NCBI RefSeq assembly: GCF_030247195.1
Contig: NC_080672.1
Span: forward strand, 377,742,166-377,806,165
DNA from: Topomyia yanbarensis
Lineage: Eukaryota > Arthropoda > Insecta > Diptera > Culicidae
Direction: 5' to 3'
Length of the DNA stretch: 64,000 bases
Positions 11,360 through 22,145 of the stretch are shown piece after piece. Each line of letters starts with the position of its first letter. Position 1 is the stretch's first letter. Below the pieces are notes generated by a model. That model did not search any database and was not told the origin of the DNA. It saw only the letters and a program-made list of their open reading frames with translations. The position numbers and the translations under genes are program-made.

Positions 11360-14300
11360 CTCCCCCCCGGTATGGGGACCGTACACTTCGGTTCCTCTTC
11401 CTCCAACTCGCGCCTAACGTCTAGCACCGCCAGCTTGACAGTCGGCCTTTCGTAGATTCCGTGCACGGTTTGCACAGTAGCTCTGCGAGTTTGTCCTCCA
11501 CTGGTTACTACACCGATGACCCGTCCTTTAGGCCAACAGTTTCTAGGATGCTCATGATCCACGATGACGACAATGTCACCAACCTGAAGAGGTTTCGCCT
11601 TCTCATGCCATTTGGTGCGCCGCGTAATATCCGGAAGGTAGTCCTTGATCCAACGCTTCCAAAAAAGGTTGGCAAGCCATTGAGAAGTCGGATGTCCCCT
11701 ACGTATTGTAGAAACGTCAGTATTAAGCAAGGTCAACGGTTTCGACCCATCAGAAGAACCCAACAGAAAGTGGTTGGGTGTTAGTGCAGCCTCCGCTTCG
11801 TCTTCGATAGGAACATGAGTAAGAGGGCGCGTGTTAAGTACCCCTTCAATCTCCGTCAGTGCGTTTCTTAACTCCTCGTCAGTGGGTTTCCGCATTCTCA
11901 AAACTTCAGCAAGGTTCCGTTTGACCGACTGGATGAGACGCTCCCAACTTCCGCCCATGTGGGGTGATGCCGGTGGATTGAACTGCCATGCAGTAGTTGG
12001 TGTGACAAATTCACGCATCAACTGATTGTAGTCGATCGTCTGGTAGATGTCCTGCAGCGCCCGTTTGGCTCCTATGAAGTTAGTCCCTCTGTCACTATAG
12101 AAGCTGATAGGTGGACCTCTTCGTGCCGTGAAATTCCTCAGAGCCATAATGCAGGAACTTGTCGTCAAGGAGTGGGCTATCTCTATATGCACTGCCCTTA
12201 TTGTCAGGCAGGTCAGCAGAACCCCCCATCTCTTTTCGACCCTGCGACCTACAGCCACCTCAATCGGTCCAAAATAATCGACCCCTACATGCGCGAATGG
12301 TCTCGTGTATGCTGATAGTCTGGCTGCGGGTAGGTCTGCCATTTCCGGCGGTTGAGGAAGAACGTCGCGATTCTTACACCGCTGGCAGTTCTTGCGAATC
12401 GATATAAGTGCTTGTCTCAGGCGAAAAATACTGAATTTTTGCCGTACCTCGTTAACTACAATCTCGTAATTACGGTGTAGATACATTTCGTGGTAATGCA
12501 CAAGGATTAACGAAGTGATCCAGTGTTTCGGTGGCAGTATAACCGGATTCTTCGCATCGTTGTGGAGGTATGCACACACCCCAGTTCTCCCTCGCATCCG
12601 CATGACACCACTGTCGTCTATAAATGGGCTTAGCTTGTAGAGAGAGCTTGCTTTCGAAATCCGCTTCACCGCATCTTTAGTCTCCAGCACTGCAATTTCG
12701 TCTTGGTAAACATCTCGTTGCGCTTGCCGAAAGTGGTATTCTTCCGCTCTGCGAAGTTCGTCCCGTGATAAGGGTCCACTGCAAAATAAATCCCTTTTGC
12801 GGTGACGTTGAACGTTCGCGCAGAAACGAAACACGTATGCTGTCACAGCAAGCAAACGTCGCCAATTGGAAAATCTATTTACATCGATTACCGCCTCAGG
12901 AGCTAGGAAGTGCAATAGCACACTAGGTCTCATTTCTTCATCCGTGATAAGGGATTTTTGTGGAAGTATGGGCCACTCCACTTCTGCCTGCCTCAGGAAT
13001 GCGGAACCTTTAAACCACCTGCTTTCCGAAGATAAATCAGGATGCTCGCGCCACCTGGTCCCGTCATCAGCCACATTGTATCGTGTTGGAACCCATCTCC
13101 ATTCGACGATATCCGTAGACTCCAAAATTTCGCTGACTCTCGATCCGACGAAGGCACTATACCGTTTGTGATCGGCTCGCAACCAACAAAGAACATTTCG
13201 CGAGTCTGTCCAGAACGTTCTTTTGGAGATCTTCATTTTAAGGCTTCTTGTAACGTTAGCTGCCAGTCTGCATCCAAGAACCGCAGCCTGCAGTTCCAAA
13301 CGTGGAATGGATGTGTATTTTAACGGCGCCACCCGTGTCTTGGCTGCAACCAAAGAGCACTCAATCTGATCATTATTCGCAAATCGCAAAAACACTACCG
13401 CTGCCATGGAACTTTCGCTGGCATCAACAAAAATGTGCAATTGAATCGCATCAGCTTCTGTCGCCTTTGTAAACTGCCGGTAACATCTCGGGATACGCAG
13501 CTTCTCCAACTCTGGCAGCAGACGCAGCCAGTCACGCCATCTCTCGTACAGATTGGTGGGGATAGCTACATCCCATTCCACATTAGCACGCCACACCTCT
13601 TGAAGCAAGATTTTTAGCAGGATCAAGAAATGATCAATGAGACCTAGAGGATCGTAAATGGTCATCAATGTCCGAAGTATCTCCCGTTTAGTAGGGCAGC
13701 GGCTTCCATCAAGCAAGGCTGACTCAAATCTCGCCCAGGAGATCTTATATTTGAATACATCGTCCTGCGTATCCCACCACATTCCGAGGATTTTCTGGTT
13801 CGACAGTTCAGCACATATGTTCAGATCCTTTTCCCTTGATTGCTGTTCGTGCATTTTGGCTAATACCAGCGGTGAGTTGGAAACCCAATTGCGAATTTCG
13901 AATCCACCCTGCTTGTGGATAAAGTGGACTGATTCAGCCAGCGCAACTGCTTCCTGCTCTGTTTCGACGCTTACGACCATATCATCCACATAGTGTCCTT
14001 CCTTAATGACCGTCACTGCTTCTGGGTATTCGCCTTCGAACCTATCGGCATTTTTGTTCTTCACAAATTGCGCTGTGGCCGGGGAGCAGCTCGCCCCGAA
14101 GGTCATAACCTGCATGACGTAAGTGCTTGGTTCACCATGTTCTTCACTATCGCGCCAAAGAAAGCGCTGACACTGCTGGTCCTCGGCGATGATCCCCACC
14201 TGGTGGAACATCTCGCATATATCGGCACAGAGACCAATTCGATGCTCGCGAAACTGATACAGGATACCCACCAACGACGCTAACTGATCCGGACCAGTGA

Positions 14301-17271
14301 GGAGTGTCGAATTTAGGGAGGTTCCATATACTGATGCAGCAGCATCCCACACGATCCTGATCTTGCCAGGTTTGTTTGGGTTGTATACCGGAAAAATGGG
14401 CAGATACCATACCCGTTCGTACTTTCGTGAGAGTTCTTCTGTGGAAAGTTTACGGACGTAGTTTTTGGATTGGTAGTTCTTGATTTTTTCGTCCAATATT
14501 TTCGACAACTCTTTATCCTTCTCCAGGCGTTTCTCCAAGCATCTCCAACGGCGAATAGCATTTGTTTTGTTATCTGGCAATCGAACTTTATCAGAACGCC
14601 ACAGCAACCCCGTTACATAACGTTCTCCATTGAAGTGTGTGCGGGATTCTAGTAAAGACATGGCTAGTTTGTCCTCCTTCGACAGTCGTTCAAATTGCGT
14701 CGGTATAACCACCGAATTTTCAAGGGAAAGGTAATCTTTAACCATCTGGTTTAGATGTATAACACTTTGTTGGTTACAGCTACAGACGTGGTAAGTATGA
14801 CTGATATTGATGCAGTTCTTTGATGTCCAACCACCGTATACGGTCCAACCAAGGTTCGTTTTTACAGCAATAGGTTCACCCATTCTGCCTTCACGACTTT
14901 TTCGAACGAGCATAATATTGGCGTGTTTCAAACCGATTAGTATTCGCGGCCGAACATTGGAATAAGATTCCACAGGTACTCCACGCAGATATCCGTGTTT
15001 CTCCGTTAGTTGAGTCATATCCAACGACTGGAAAGGTAGCTGCAATTCCTCGACTGTTCTTACATCTTGTAGTAACGTTCGCTTTCTTTCCTGTCCGCTT
15101 ATTTCAACGTTGACACTGTGTGAACCAGATTCGTAACGATGAGTACCTGCAGTCCACTTAAGACAGAGTGGATGGGCCTTCCCAGAGAGCTTCAGATCTT
15201 CGGCAAGTTGCTGATCGATGAGCGTTAACTCTGATCCGTCATCTAAGAATGCGTGGCACTTCATCTGCACCCCGTTTCCAAATAGTGTTACCGGCAGGTA
15301 ACGGAAGGAACCGGGGCCTGTACTGGACTGGTGCGTATTAACATTGCGTTCTTCATTCTGATTAGAAACACTAGTCGATGCAGATGTTTCAAGCAAATCT
15401 TTGTGGAGCAGAATGTGATGCTTAAAGGTACAGCCGTTCTTTCCACACTCCCCAGAATTGCAACCACCTCTATGCTGCCTAAGACACTTGCGGCAGAAGT
15501 TAAATCCACGAATTGTTGCCCATCTTGCTTCGTATGACAGCTCCAGGAAACGTTTGCATTTCCCCAGATATTTGCAATCCCCTCTGCATGCTGGACAGGG
15601 TTTATTTCCTTCGGTTCCCGGCTGACTGCTTTGAGTAGAATGAATGGATTGGTTCATATCTCTGCCATCCTCGGTAGGAACTTCGGCGAGAGTGTTGACG
15701 TATCGCTCTTTCCGGATTTCTCGGGACTCCTGAGTCCTGCTAGATCGACACTGAGGCTCGAATACCACGTTCACGTCTTCTGCTAGGGTGTATATCCAAC
15801 GACTGAATGTGGATAGTGTCACCTTCGTTTTAGTCCTTTTGTAGCGCGCCCAATCCAGTTTAATTTGCGATGGTAGCTTCTTGACAAGTTCCCTCAACAG
15901 AGTCGTATCACACATATGCTCCTTTCCGCCACAAGTTTGTATTATGGCACAAAGGTTTTGCACCTCCAAGGCGTAGTCAACCAGCTTTTCCATCGCATCC
16001 GATTTGATGGGTGATATCGCAATAATCTTCTCCTTCAAATACTCGATAATCGTTTCCGGTCTACCGAATCGCAACTTCAGCGCACTGATCGCTTTTCCTA
16101 CAGTTTCTGGTCGCATTAAGAAACAACGAACTGCATTAAACGCATCTCCTTTCAAGCAGTTTCTCAAGCGAATCATGTTCTCGGCTGCTGTGTACCCACA
16201 CATAGCCGTGGTATCTTCGTACGTTGATAGGAACATTGGCCATTCCTCTGGATTGCCGTTGAACTTGGGCAGCTCACGAGGAACAACTTGACGTGCAGCT
16301 ACCTCACTTTTAGAAAGTCGCTTGTTGCTGCATAACGCTTGTCGCCGCTTTGACACTGATCGTGCACTAATCCCATATTCTTCTTCATCGGATTGCACTT
16401 CTTCGCCATCTGCATCATTGGCTTGTAGACAAGATGAAACTTCCGTATCGCAATCCGAATCACTGTCACTTTCAGACGTTTCTCTGTCGCTGGTGCCATC
16501 GGTTTCCACTTCCTTCTTCGTAGAGTGCTTTAGCCAATCTTGCACTTTGTTTTTATTGCTTTTTTCATGTTGATGGTCCCCTGCGGATTCGTCGCTACTA
16601 TCGAAATCAGCCATCTTCTTCAAAACATCAAACTTCTTCTTCGAAAACTCTCTCATAAGCCGCATCTCTTCTTGCATCAACATTTCCTCGGCTTTAATCT
16701 TCCGCAGTTCCACATCTAAACGTGCTTTGATGGATTTTCGCGACGCTGCCGATGTCACTGAGTCCGCTCTACTCAACGTCCGACTTTTCGTCGGCTTCTC
16801 CAAATCTTTACTTATGGTTTCTACGACTGGAACATTTTCGCCTTTCGCATCCGCACCACCAACATTACTTTTCCGCTCCGCCTTAGAGGTTACCTTCTTC
16901 GCCGTCTTTGTAGTTGTTGCCCGAACTGTTGTTTTCCGTGACGTTTTCGTCAATTTCTGCTTCGAGGTGTTCTTTCGTCGAGACTTGGTGCCTTTCTTTG
17001 CTTTCACGGTAGCGCATTTCAAGCATATCCAGCTGCACTCCTCGACGTTCTCAGAAACACCCGCACATGAGAAATGATTCCACACATCACACGTATCGCA
17101 CTGCACCATATGATCGTCATCCGGCTTATTACACAATGTACAGCTATTAACCGACGGTTTGGTCTTATGCTCTGTGTCCGAAAGGTGTACAGACGTGGGG
17201 GTGGACGTTACGACAACCGCACCAGAGGTGCCTTTGGCTTTGCTAGCAGCATCCATACCGGGATCCGACAT
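11206..17271 (-). CDS. BEL/Pao Gag-Pol polyprotein with N-terminal PHD finger
   Basis: 2021 residues in one frame from an ATG 27 bases inside the 5' LTR. A PHD-type C4HC3 finger comes first (C44, C47, C58, C61, H66, C69, C83, C86), followed by a Lys/Thr-rich tail. A charged, probably coiled-coil stretch (about 178-222) and an acidic Ser-rich region (about 223-300) follow. Next are a DUF1759-like Gag (about 330-500), a Cys/His cluster (C559 to about H622), and a retropepsin-like protease with DDGS at 677-680. RT follows with YVDD at 1094-1097, then RNase H with FVDAS (D1283), E1326 and D1356. The integrase has an HHCC-like region (about 1594-1632) and DDE residues D1665, D1727 and E1777. A DUF5641-like C-terminus lies at about 1895-1985. 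All key catalytic residues are present, so the copy may still be active. The C-terminal 51 residues are encoded by the 3' LTR. Confidence 0.96.
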   Translation of the reverse strand: MSDPGMDAASKAKGTSGAVVVTSTPTSVHLSDTEHKTKPSVNSCTLCNKPDDDHMVQCDTCDVWNHFSCAGVSENVEECSWICLKCATVKAKKGTKSRRKNTSKQKLTKTSRKTTVRATTTKTAKKVTSKAERKSNVGGADAKGENVPVVETISKDLEKPTKSRTLSRADSVTSAASRKSIKARLDVELRKIKAEEMLMQEEMRLMREFSKKKFDVLKKMADFDSSDESAGDHQHEKSNKNKVQDWLKHSTKKEVETDGTSDRETSESDSDSDCDTEVSSCLQANDADGEEVQSDEEEYGISARSVSKRRQALCSNKRLSKSEVAARQVVPRELPKFNGNPEEWPMFLSTYEDTTAMCGYTAAENMIRLRNCLKGDAFNAVRCFLMRPETVGKAISALKLRFGRPETIIEYLKEKIIAISPIKSDAMEKLVDYALEVQNLCAIIQTCGGKEHMCDTTLLRELVKKLPSQIKLDWARYKRTKTKVTLSTFSRWIYTLAEDVNVVFEPQCRSSRTQESREIRKERYVNTLAEVPTEDGRDMNQSIHSTQSSQPGTEGNKPCPACRGDCKYLGKCKRFLELSYEARWATIRGFNFCRKCLRQHRGGCNSGECGKNGCTFKHHILLHKDLLETSASTSVSNQNEERNVNTHQSSTGPGSFRYLPVTLFGNGVQMKCHAFLDDGSELTLIDQQLAEDLKLSGKAHPLCLKWTAGTHRYESGSHSVNVEISGQERKRTLLQDVRTVEELQLPFQSLDMTQLTEKHGYLRGVPVESYSNVRPRILIGLKHANIMLVRKSREGRMGEPIAVKTNLGWTVYGGWTSKNCINISHTYHVCSCNQQSVIHLNQMVKDYLSLENSVVIPTQFERLSKEDKLAMSLLESRTHFNGERYVTGLLWRSDKVRLPDNKTNAIRRWRCLEKRLEKDKELSKILDEKIKNYQSKNYVRKLSTEELSRKYERVWYLPIFPVYNPNKPGKIRIVWDAAASVYGTSLNSTLLTGPDQLASLVGILYQFREHRIGLCADICEMFHQVGIIAEDQQCQRFLWRDSEEHGEPSTYVMQVMTFGASCSPATAQFVKNKNADRFEGEYPEAVTVIKEGHYVDDMVVSVETEQEAVALAESVHFIHKQGGFEIRNWVSNSPLVLAKMHEQQSREKDLNICAELSNQKILGMWWDTQDDVFKYKISWARFESALLDGSRCPTKREILRTLMTIYDPLGLIDHFLILLKILLQEVWRANVEWDVAIPTNLYERWRDWLRLLPELEKLRIPRCYRQFTKATEADAIQLHIFVDASESSMAAVVFLRFANNDQIECSLVAAKTRVAPLKYTSIPRLELQAAVLGCRLAANVTRSLKMKISKRTFWTDSRNVLCWLRADHKRYSAFVGSRVSEILESTDIVEWRWVPTRYNVADDGTRWREHPDLSSESRWFKGSAFLRQAEVEWPILPQKSLITDEEMRPSVLLHFLAPEAVIDVNRFSNWRRLLAVTAYVFRFCANVQRHRKRDLFCSGPLSRDELRRAEEYHFRQAQRDVYQDEIAVLETKDAVKRISKASSLYKLSPFIDDSGVMRMRGRTGVCAYLHNDAKNPVILPPKHWITSLILVHYHEMYLHRNYEIVVNEVRQKFSIFRLRQALISIRKNCQRCKNRDVLPQPPEMADLPAARLSAYTRPFAHVGVDYFGPIEVAVGRRVEKRWGVLLTCLTIRAVHIEIAHSLTTSSCIMALRNFTARRGPPISFYSDRGTNFIGAKRALQDIYQTIDYNQLMREFVTPTTAWQFNPPASPHMGGSWERLIQSVKRNLAEVLRMRKPTDEELRNALTEIEGVLNTRPLTHVPIEDEAEAALTPNHFLLGSSDGSKPLTLLNTDVSTIRRGHPTSQWLANLFWKRWIKDYLPDITRRTKWHEKAKPLQVGDIVVIVDHEHPRNCWPKGRVIGVVTSGGQTRRATVQTVHGIYERPTVKLAVLDVRRELEEEEPKCTVPIPGGSVTSLGRAHLLSHYSTTLLDTWSTSILPIDRREKCQRNGKKEEDKRKKEVI
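11360..11368 (-). promoter_or_regulatory. Polypurine tract next to the BEL 3' LTR
   Basis: On the minus strand, gggggggag directly abuts the TGTGACG start of the 3' LTR. This is the position and composition expected of the plus-strand DNA synthesis primer. Confidence 0.8.
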
Positions 17272-17298
17272 CGCTCGTTGGTAAACGATATAAAAAGT

Positions 17299-17915
17299 TG
17301 TTCGGTTTCGGAGGGAACGAAGACAATTTTCCGAGATGCACTAATATCCGTGTATTTAGATATTTTTATATCCTGCGAAAATACAGTTTGCTCTAAATAT
17401 AGTTCAATGTGTATAATATTTACTCACGTTTAGTCAATCTTCCCGCTCTATGTTTCCCAACGATCGTGGATCCTGGCCTTGATCGTGATGTCTGTCTATG
17501 CGTACATTTCATTATTATTTCTGTATTTTTTAGATTAGTTATATAATTTTACCTGTAGTTTTGTAAGTAACTTAAATAGCTTTTAGGTTAGGTTTACCTT
17601 TAGCTTTAAGTTGTATATATAGTCTAAGAAATAATGCTTTTAGTTTATAAATTGTAGTTGGTAAGTTCATCTACTACCTGATCTTTAGGCTAAACTAGTT
17701 TTAAATAATTCATAACAACGAGATTAATAATAATTTTAATCGATGCTCCGATCAGCACAGCACTGCATGTGACCACTCTATATAACTTCTTTTTTCCTTT
17801 TATCTTCCTCCTTCTTTCCGTTTCTCTGACACTTCTCGCGTCGATCGATCGGCAATATCGATGTCGACTACCAGAGTAGTGCGACAGTAGGTGCGCTCGT
17901 CCGAGGGACGTCACA
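17299..17915 (-). repeat. 5' LTR of the BEL/Pao element (617 bp)
   Basis: This is the right copy, upstream in element orientation. Apart from the 16-base indel it appears identical to the left LTR on reading. Only 27 bases separate its inner end from the ATG of the polyprotein (17271). Confidence 0.95.
17778..17784 (-). promoter_or_regulatory. Putative TATA-like box of the BEL 5' LTR
   Basis: The minus strand reads tatatag within the 5' LTR. It is the only clear TATA-like sequence there. The identical site in the 3' LTR (11206-11212) contains the stop codon of the polyprotein. Promoter function is inferred from sequence only; many arthropod LTRs are TATA-less. Confidence 0.35.
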
Positions 17916-19022
17916 GCGCTAAATGACTTTTTACTAATAAAATAACTCAAAATTAGTGTTTTTTGAGAGTTTTGAAATTATTCTAATTATTAATCAAATA
18001 AATTTGTCGTTACTATTGTTTATTTGGTGCCCCTTAACATTCTCTACAACTCGTTACTAGACACTTTATCCCTATCGCTTTTCATTTCGCTGCAATTTAA
18101 TAGTTAACACAACATGACCTCACCACAAATTTAGTGGGTTCGAAATCATTGTTTTTGCATATGAAACGAGGTGATAAAAATGATTTTGCTTTGAAACTAA
18201 AAGAGATAATTGAATGGCGTCAAAGAAAAAGTTGTAGAACTTGCTGAGATGGATTTATTCCATGATAGTAATGGAGATGTTATTATTTACTATTTTAAGA
18301 AAATAACGAAAATGCTAATAATAACATTAACTTTAAACTAATTAACTTCTTAAAGAACACTTAATTCACTTAACTGAAATGTATTAATACTTTTTTCTCT
18401 GCAAAATTATCCTGGCTTTCGAATAAAAATACGAAAAGATACAATAAGTGCCTTACTTTTTCAATAAGAGCTAGTATTAGTGAAAATGAGATAAAAATAT
18501 CCAAGTTTAATAACCCAAACTCATGAAAACAAGAAAAGATAAATGTATCATGTCAAAGAATAAATTATGCAGCTCCTCAAGCCTAACAATCTGAATTATT
18601 AAAATGGTGATGTTAACTATTAAAATTTTCGCGAAATGAATGAAAAATCGATCAAAATTGATAAATTAAAAAAAAAATACTGTTTAAAGGTTACTTAACC
18701 AGGCACGTAGCCAGAGGGGGGGCTAGGGGGCTAAAGCCCCCCCCGAAAATTTTCAAAAATAAATTTAAGAAACAACATGTTTTTCGGTGACTCTTAAAAA
18801 AATTGTATCTTGTTTGGTTTCAACAAATTAATGCGAGAATTGTGAGGAAGATTGCTATTTCGAACCACCGAAGACAGCGGTCAGGATATCTACTCAGTAT
18901 GCTGAGTGTGATAAAACAGTTCCCTTCATATTGTGTGACTCGTCGGAAGACAAACGAAACTGTTACTTTAATTCTTGCTGCGGGGATCTGTCGAATGATT
19001 GAGTCGCAGAAGCAAGAAGTAG

Positions 19023-19126
19023 TGCTCCAGCCAAATACGGAGGCTATTGACTTCAGGTCTTTTCGCATAAGATCGATCTTATGCGAAAAGACCTGAAGTC
19101 AATAGCCTCCGTATTTGGCTGGAGCA
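19023..19126. repeat. Perfect 104-bp palindrome (52-bp arms, no loop)
   Basis: 19023-19074 is the exact reverse complement of 19075-19126, centred on agatcgatct. The right arm reads into the retroelement gag fragment that follows, so the left arm looks like an inverted duplication of its beginning. Confidence 0.95.
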
Positions 19127-19281
19127 ACATTAATGATGTGAAATATTTGCTGAAGGTGATTATGGAGGTTATGCTTACGAACATCGCCTTTAACGAGTTT
19201 AACCATGTCAGGCGTTCAGTGCTGATGCCATTTAACAAATTAGCCCAGGCGAAACCAGTCATTTTGCATAGCAACTTGTAA
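19075..19281 (+). pseudogene. ORF1 (gag) fragment of a Jockey-like retroelement
   Basis: The plus-strand frame contains DVKYLLKVIMEVMLTNIAF and SVLMPFNKLAQAKPVI. These align with EVEYLLKVEMQLRLTEVLY and SAVLISFNTLAQAERF in the gag ORF at 38301-39305. The homology fades after 19281. It is a truncated, dead copy of the N-terminal half of the same gag family. Confidence 0.6.
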
Positions 19282-21058
19282 CATGTGGTTGATCCTCATA
19301 TATATGGACGATGAGAAAATCAATGCTCGGCTACAAGATCTGATACCACTTACTTGCACCGTGGCTATTAAAAGATTCCTGTCACATTTGGAAAAAATGG
19401 TATTCATTATAAAGGACACATCTAGGAAGTATATTAATTGGTGTTTTTGTGGTGAAAATCTAGGTGAACAGACATATTTCCTCCAACCTGACCCTGCACG
19501 TAAAAACTGAATGCGATAGTATTATTTTACACATTATATCTTAGCATATACATAGTCTCCAAAACCATTTCCTGAAAAACAAACATTTGCCAAATTTTGG
19601 CTGCTGTTCGGATAATATTGACGGCAAAAACTGCGTCTAGTATCTCAAAATCAACGGTCGGCACCATCATTGAGGAAGTCGACACTCGTGACCCGTCAGA
19701 AATTCGCGAACATGGACATGGCAGTAACCACTATGATGATAAGGAAGTGTACGAGATAGAAATGAACACCACCGCGACATTGTTGGTTAGGAAAAATATT
19801 TCTCAGCCTAGTAAATAGTTCTCCACATGCAATCGCTAGTTGTTCGCACGAGATCTGTAGGACAACCATTTACGTTTTATCACTTTCATTGTTCACATCA
19901 TGGAAATATATTGAAGACACAAGGCTTCATTTAGCTAATGCATTGAACCGAATAAAATAAACGAAATATATAATAAAATTGCAGAAGTTTTATAGAAAAG
20001 TGAGCTCAAAAACTGTCCCAAAATGAGAACTTTATCGCTAGTGGTTGTGTCTAACAAAACTCAGATATTATGTTATATATTAGCCAGAATAAAGTTAGTT
20101 AAAGCATAAGCAGATTGAATTTCTGTAATAGGTTAGTGCACTGTACGCTTAGTAGAAACATCAGGCATCTCACTCAAGCGTGCTAGACAAAAACATTTCC
20201 GTTAGTTGATGACAATATAGTCGAGAAGACAGTTTTTGTTTTCGCGTCATTTTAATGCAATAGTATTTCTGTTGACACTCAATTTCATTTTATGCGGAGA
20301 ATGCGGTCCGTATTTAAACATTATTAGTCCGCAAAGTAGTGATATTTTAAACAATCGAACAATAAGCAAGAAAAATGCCAAAAAATAAACAAGCCAAAAA
20401 GTGGTAAAACAGCGGTTTTTCTGAGGTGTTCATCAACCCAAGAATTGTATACCGTCGTATATTACTAATGTTGTTCACATACAGAAACGTACATAGTAGC
20501 GGTAGGACTATCTGTTGTGATTTTATCCTTACTTTTCAACGGATGTCAATAGATGCTAAACCACATATTAGTCAATCAATCATAATAAACTTAATGTTGT
20601 AAGCAGCAGCATTTCTGTCTCTTTCGATGGTTTCCAATTAATGTCCATGTAAGTCTAAAAACGACCTGACGATACAGTGAACAAACATCATTAGCCTATC
20701 ACGGAGAGCGACTAAAATGATGTAACTAGTTGAGTCTACAGTCAATAAATTGGGATTAATGTTTCGATTTCATGTTTTAGTTTTATTTGTGTTCGTTATG
20801 GAATAAAATGAGAGAGATGAGCAGAGATAACGAAGAAAAAGAGAGAAAAAATAATAAATAAATTGAAATCGACCCAAGAGCAGCTGTTCTATATTTTCTG
20901 GGCACTCAACTACAGAACAACAGAAATCATCAAAGAAAGTTGGCCTTACACCTACGTTATTCTTCGACAGAGGTGAAGTAAGTGCGATGTATACCCGTCC
21001 ATATGTCGGAATAAAGAGATGCTGAAATTATTGAGCTTGTTCATATTTATAATATTTC
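19282..21058. other. Unassigned interior of the hAT-type element
   Basis: Only short open frames (for example 19597-19818) without recognisable domains. AT-rich with no repeats of note. Confidence 0.4.
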
Positions 21059-22145
21059 TTTTTTTTTCAATCTAAAATTTTATTTGAAACGGCTCAATGC
21101 GTTAGCACAACTGATCCGTGGGTCTTTTAATTTTTTTTACAATAAGTAAAAAAAAAAATTCTAAGAATGTCGGTCTGCCAGATCTTGTTGACGCAGTTTG
21201 CTGCTGCGTGTTGAGATCTTTTTCCTTGGCGGTGAGGCCGCTTGGTGGTCATTCAGTCTGCCTTCTCTCGCGTTATCGTTCCCGTCCATGTCGTCATCTG
21301 TACTGCTTTCTTCCTGTTCACGATCAGAGGTTCTTATTTGTTTCTTGTTCTTATGGGTCGCTGTTGTATATCCGTCTTCATCGGTATTTGCTTCTTTATT
21401 GGCGATGCTAGTTGTTGGTTTGGGAGCGGTTGTCGTGGTCGTTGTACCTGCATTATTGGGTAATTGGATCGTTGTTTTAGGTTTATCTGAAGGTATCGGT
21501 GGCTGCATGTTAGAGTTGGCTGTAGTAGATGAGTTTTGACTAGTTGCTTCGGCGCATGTTTTTCCGTAGTAGGCTGTATAGTTACAGAATTGGCATGTTG
21601 GGGTCTGCCCGGGATATGTAATTAGCGTTGTTTGCTTATAGGTCACGCCATCCTTCGGTGATTTGCATTCGATAGTCATGTAAGAAGGTATTGGTTTAGT
21701 CACTCGCATTCTCACAATACGAACGCCATTGGGAATGCCGGAGAAAAAATTTCTCCAGGTGTCATTCGTAATAGATTCTACTTCTCCATATTGCGACATT
21801 ATTTGTTTGATGAAATCCTCCTTCGTGCGCGGGGCCAAATCATGGATACGCACGTCCACCATGTCGTTTTCCATATGCACGGGGATCTTGATTCTGGTGT
21901 TATTAAATTCGACCTCGTGTTGCATGTTGTTCTTTGCAATAAAGTTTTCGGCCTGTGCTAAGCTTCTAAACGTGATCAAAACACAGTTTTTACGTGATGT
22001 AGCTGAATGTAGGTAACTTCAGCGAGATTAAGCTCCATTTTCACTTTAACTAATTGTTCCACTTCCTTAACTGTTCGTGTTATCCCGTAGCACAGGCACT
22101 TTTGCTTCATTTGGCAAACTCATTTTACTCCGCAGCCGGGGGCAA
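21059..22145 (-). mobile_element. Gag-only Jockey-like retroelement, copy 1
   Basis: On the minus strand, ORF1 is followed by a short 3' UTR (containing gagccgtttcaaataaa) and a poly(A) tail (T9 at 21059-21067 on the plus strand), with no ORF2. The 3' UTR matches that of copy 2 at 38193-38300 (gagccgtgtcaaataaa). The 5' end is not sharply defined and I see no target duplication. Confidence 0.7.
21161..22123 (-). pseudogene. Gag-like ORF1 of gag-only element, frameshifted
   Basis: Coding starts at an ATG at 22123 (MSLPNEAKV). A frameshift follows, then VEQLVKVKMELNLAEVTYI, another break, and the long open frame from 21979. The long part carries the conserved block DTWRNFFSGIPNGV, a single zinc knuckle of CCHC spacing in which the histidine position is Tyr (CQFCNYTAYYGKTC), and a Thr/Ser-rich then basic tail. 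It is about 45-50 percent identical by eye to the gag ORF at 38301-39305. This is an RNA-binding, nucleocapsid-like role by family. At least two frameshifts make it inactive. Confidence 0.75.

Larger units (their letters stand above)
10727..17915 (-). mobile_element. Full-length BEL/Pao LTR retrotransposon
   Basis: Two near-identical LTRs (10727-11359 and 17299-17915) begin TG and end CA and are flanked by the 5-bp direct repeat gcgct (10722-10726, 17916-17920), the usual BEL target duplication. One uninterrupted ORF of 2021 codons fills the interior on the minus strand, with domains in the order gag, protease, RT, RNase H, integrase, which is the BEL/Pao order. There is a G-rich polypurine tract next to the 3' LTR. 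No envelope-like ORF is present. The lack of any stop and the LTR identity (one 16-base indel seen) imply a recent insertion. Confidence 0.97.

Noticed and set aside
11461..17433. Many plus-strand frames of 60-119 codons across the BEL element
   Set aside because: They are antisense shadows of the 2021-codon polyprotein on the minus strand.
17690..17950. 86-codon minus frame at the right LTR
   Set aside because: It is the LTR copy of the polyprotein C-terminus read in from flanking DNA, not an independent gene.
21198..21539. Plus-strand 113-codon frame rich in Val/Leu/Ser
   Set aside because: Antisense of the Thr/Ser-rich tail of the gag on the minus strand.
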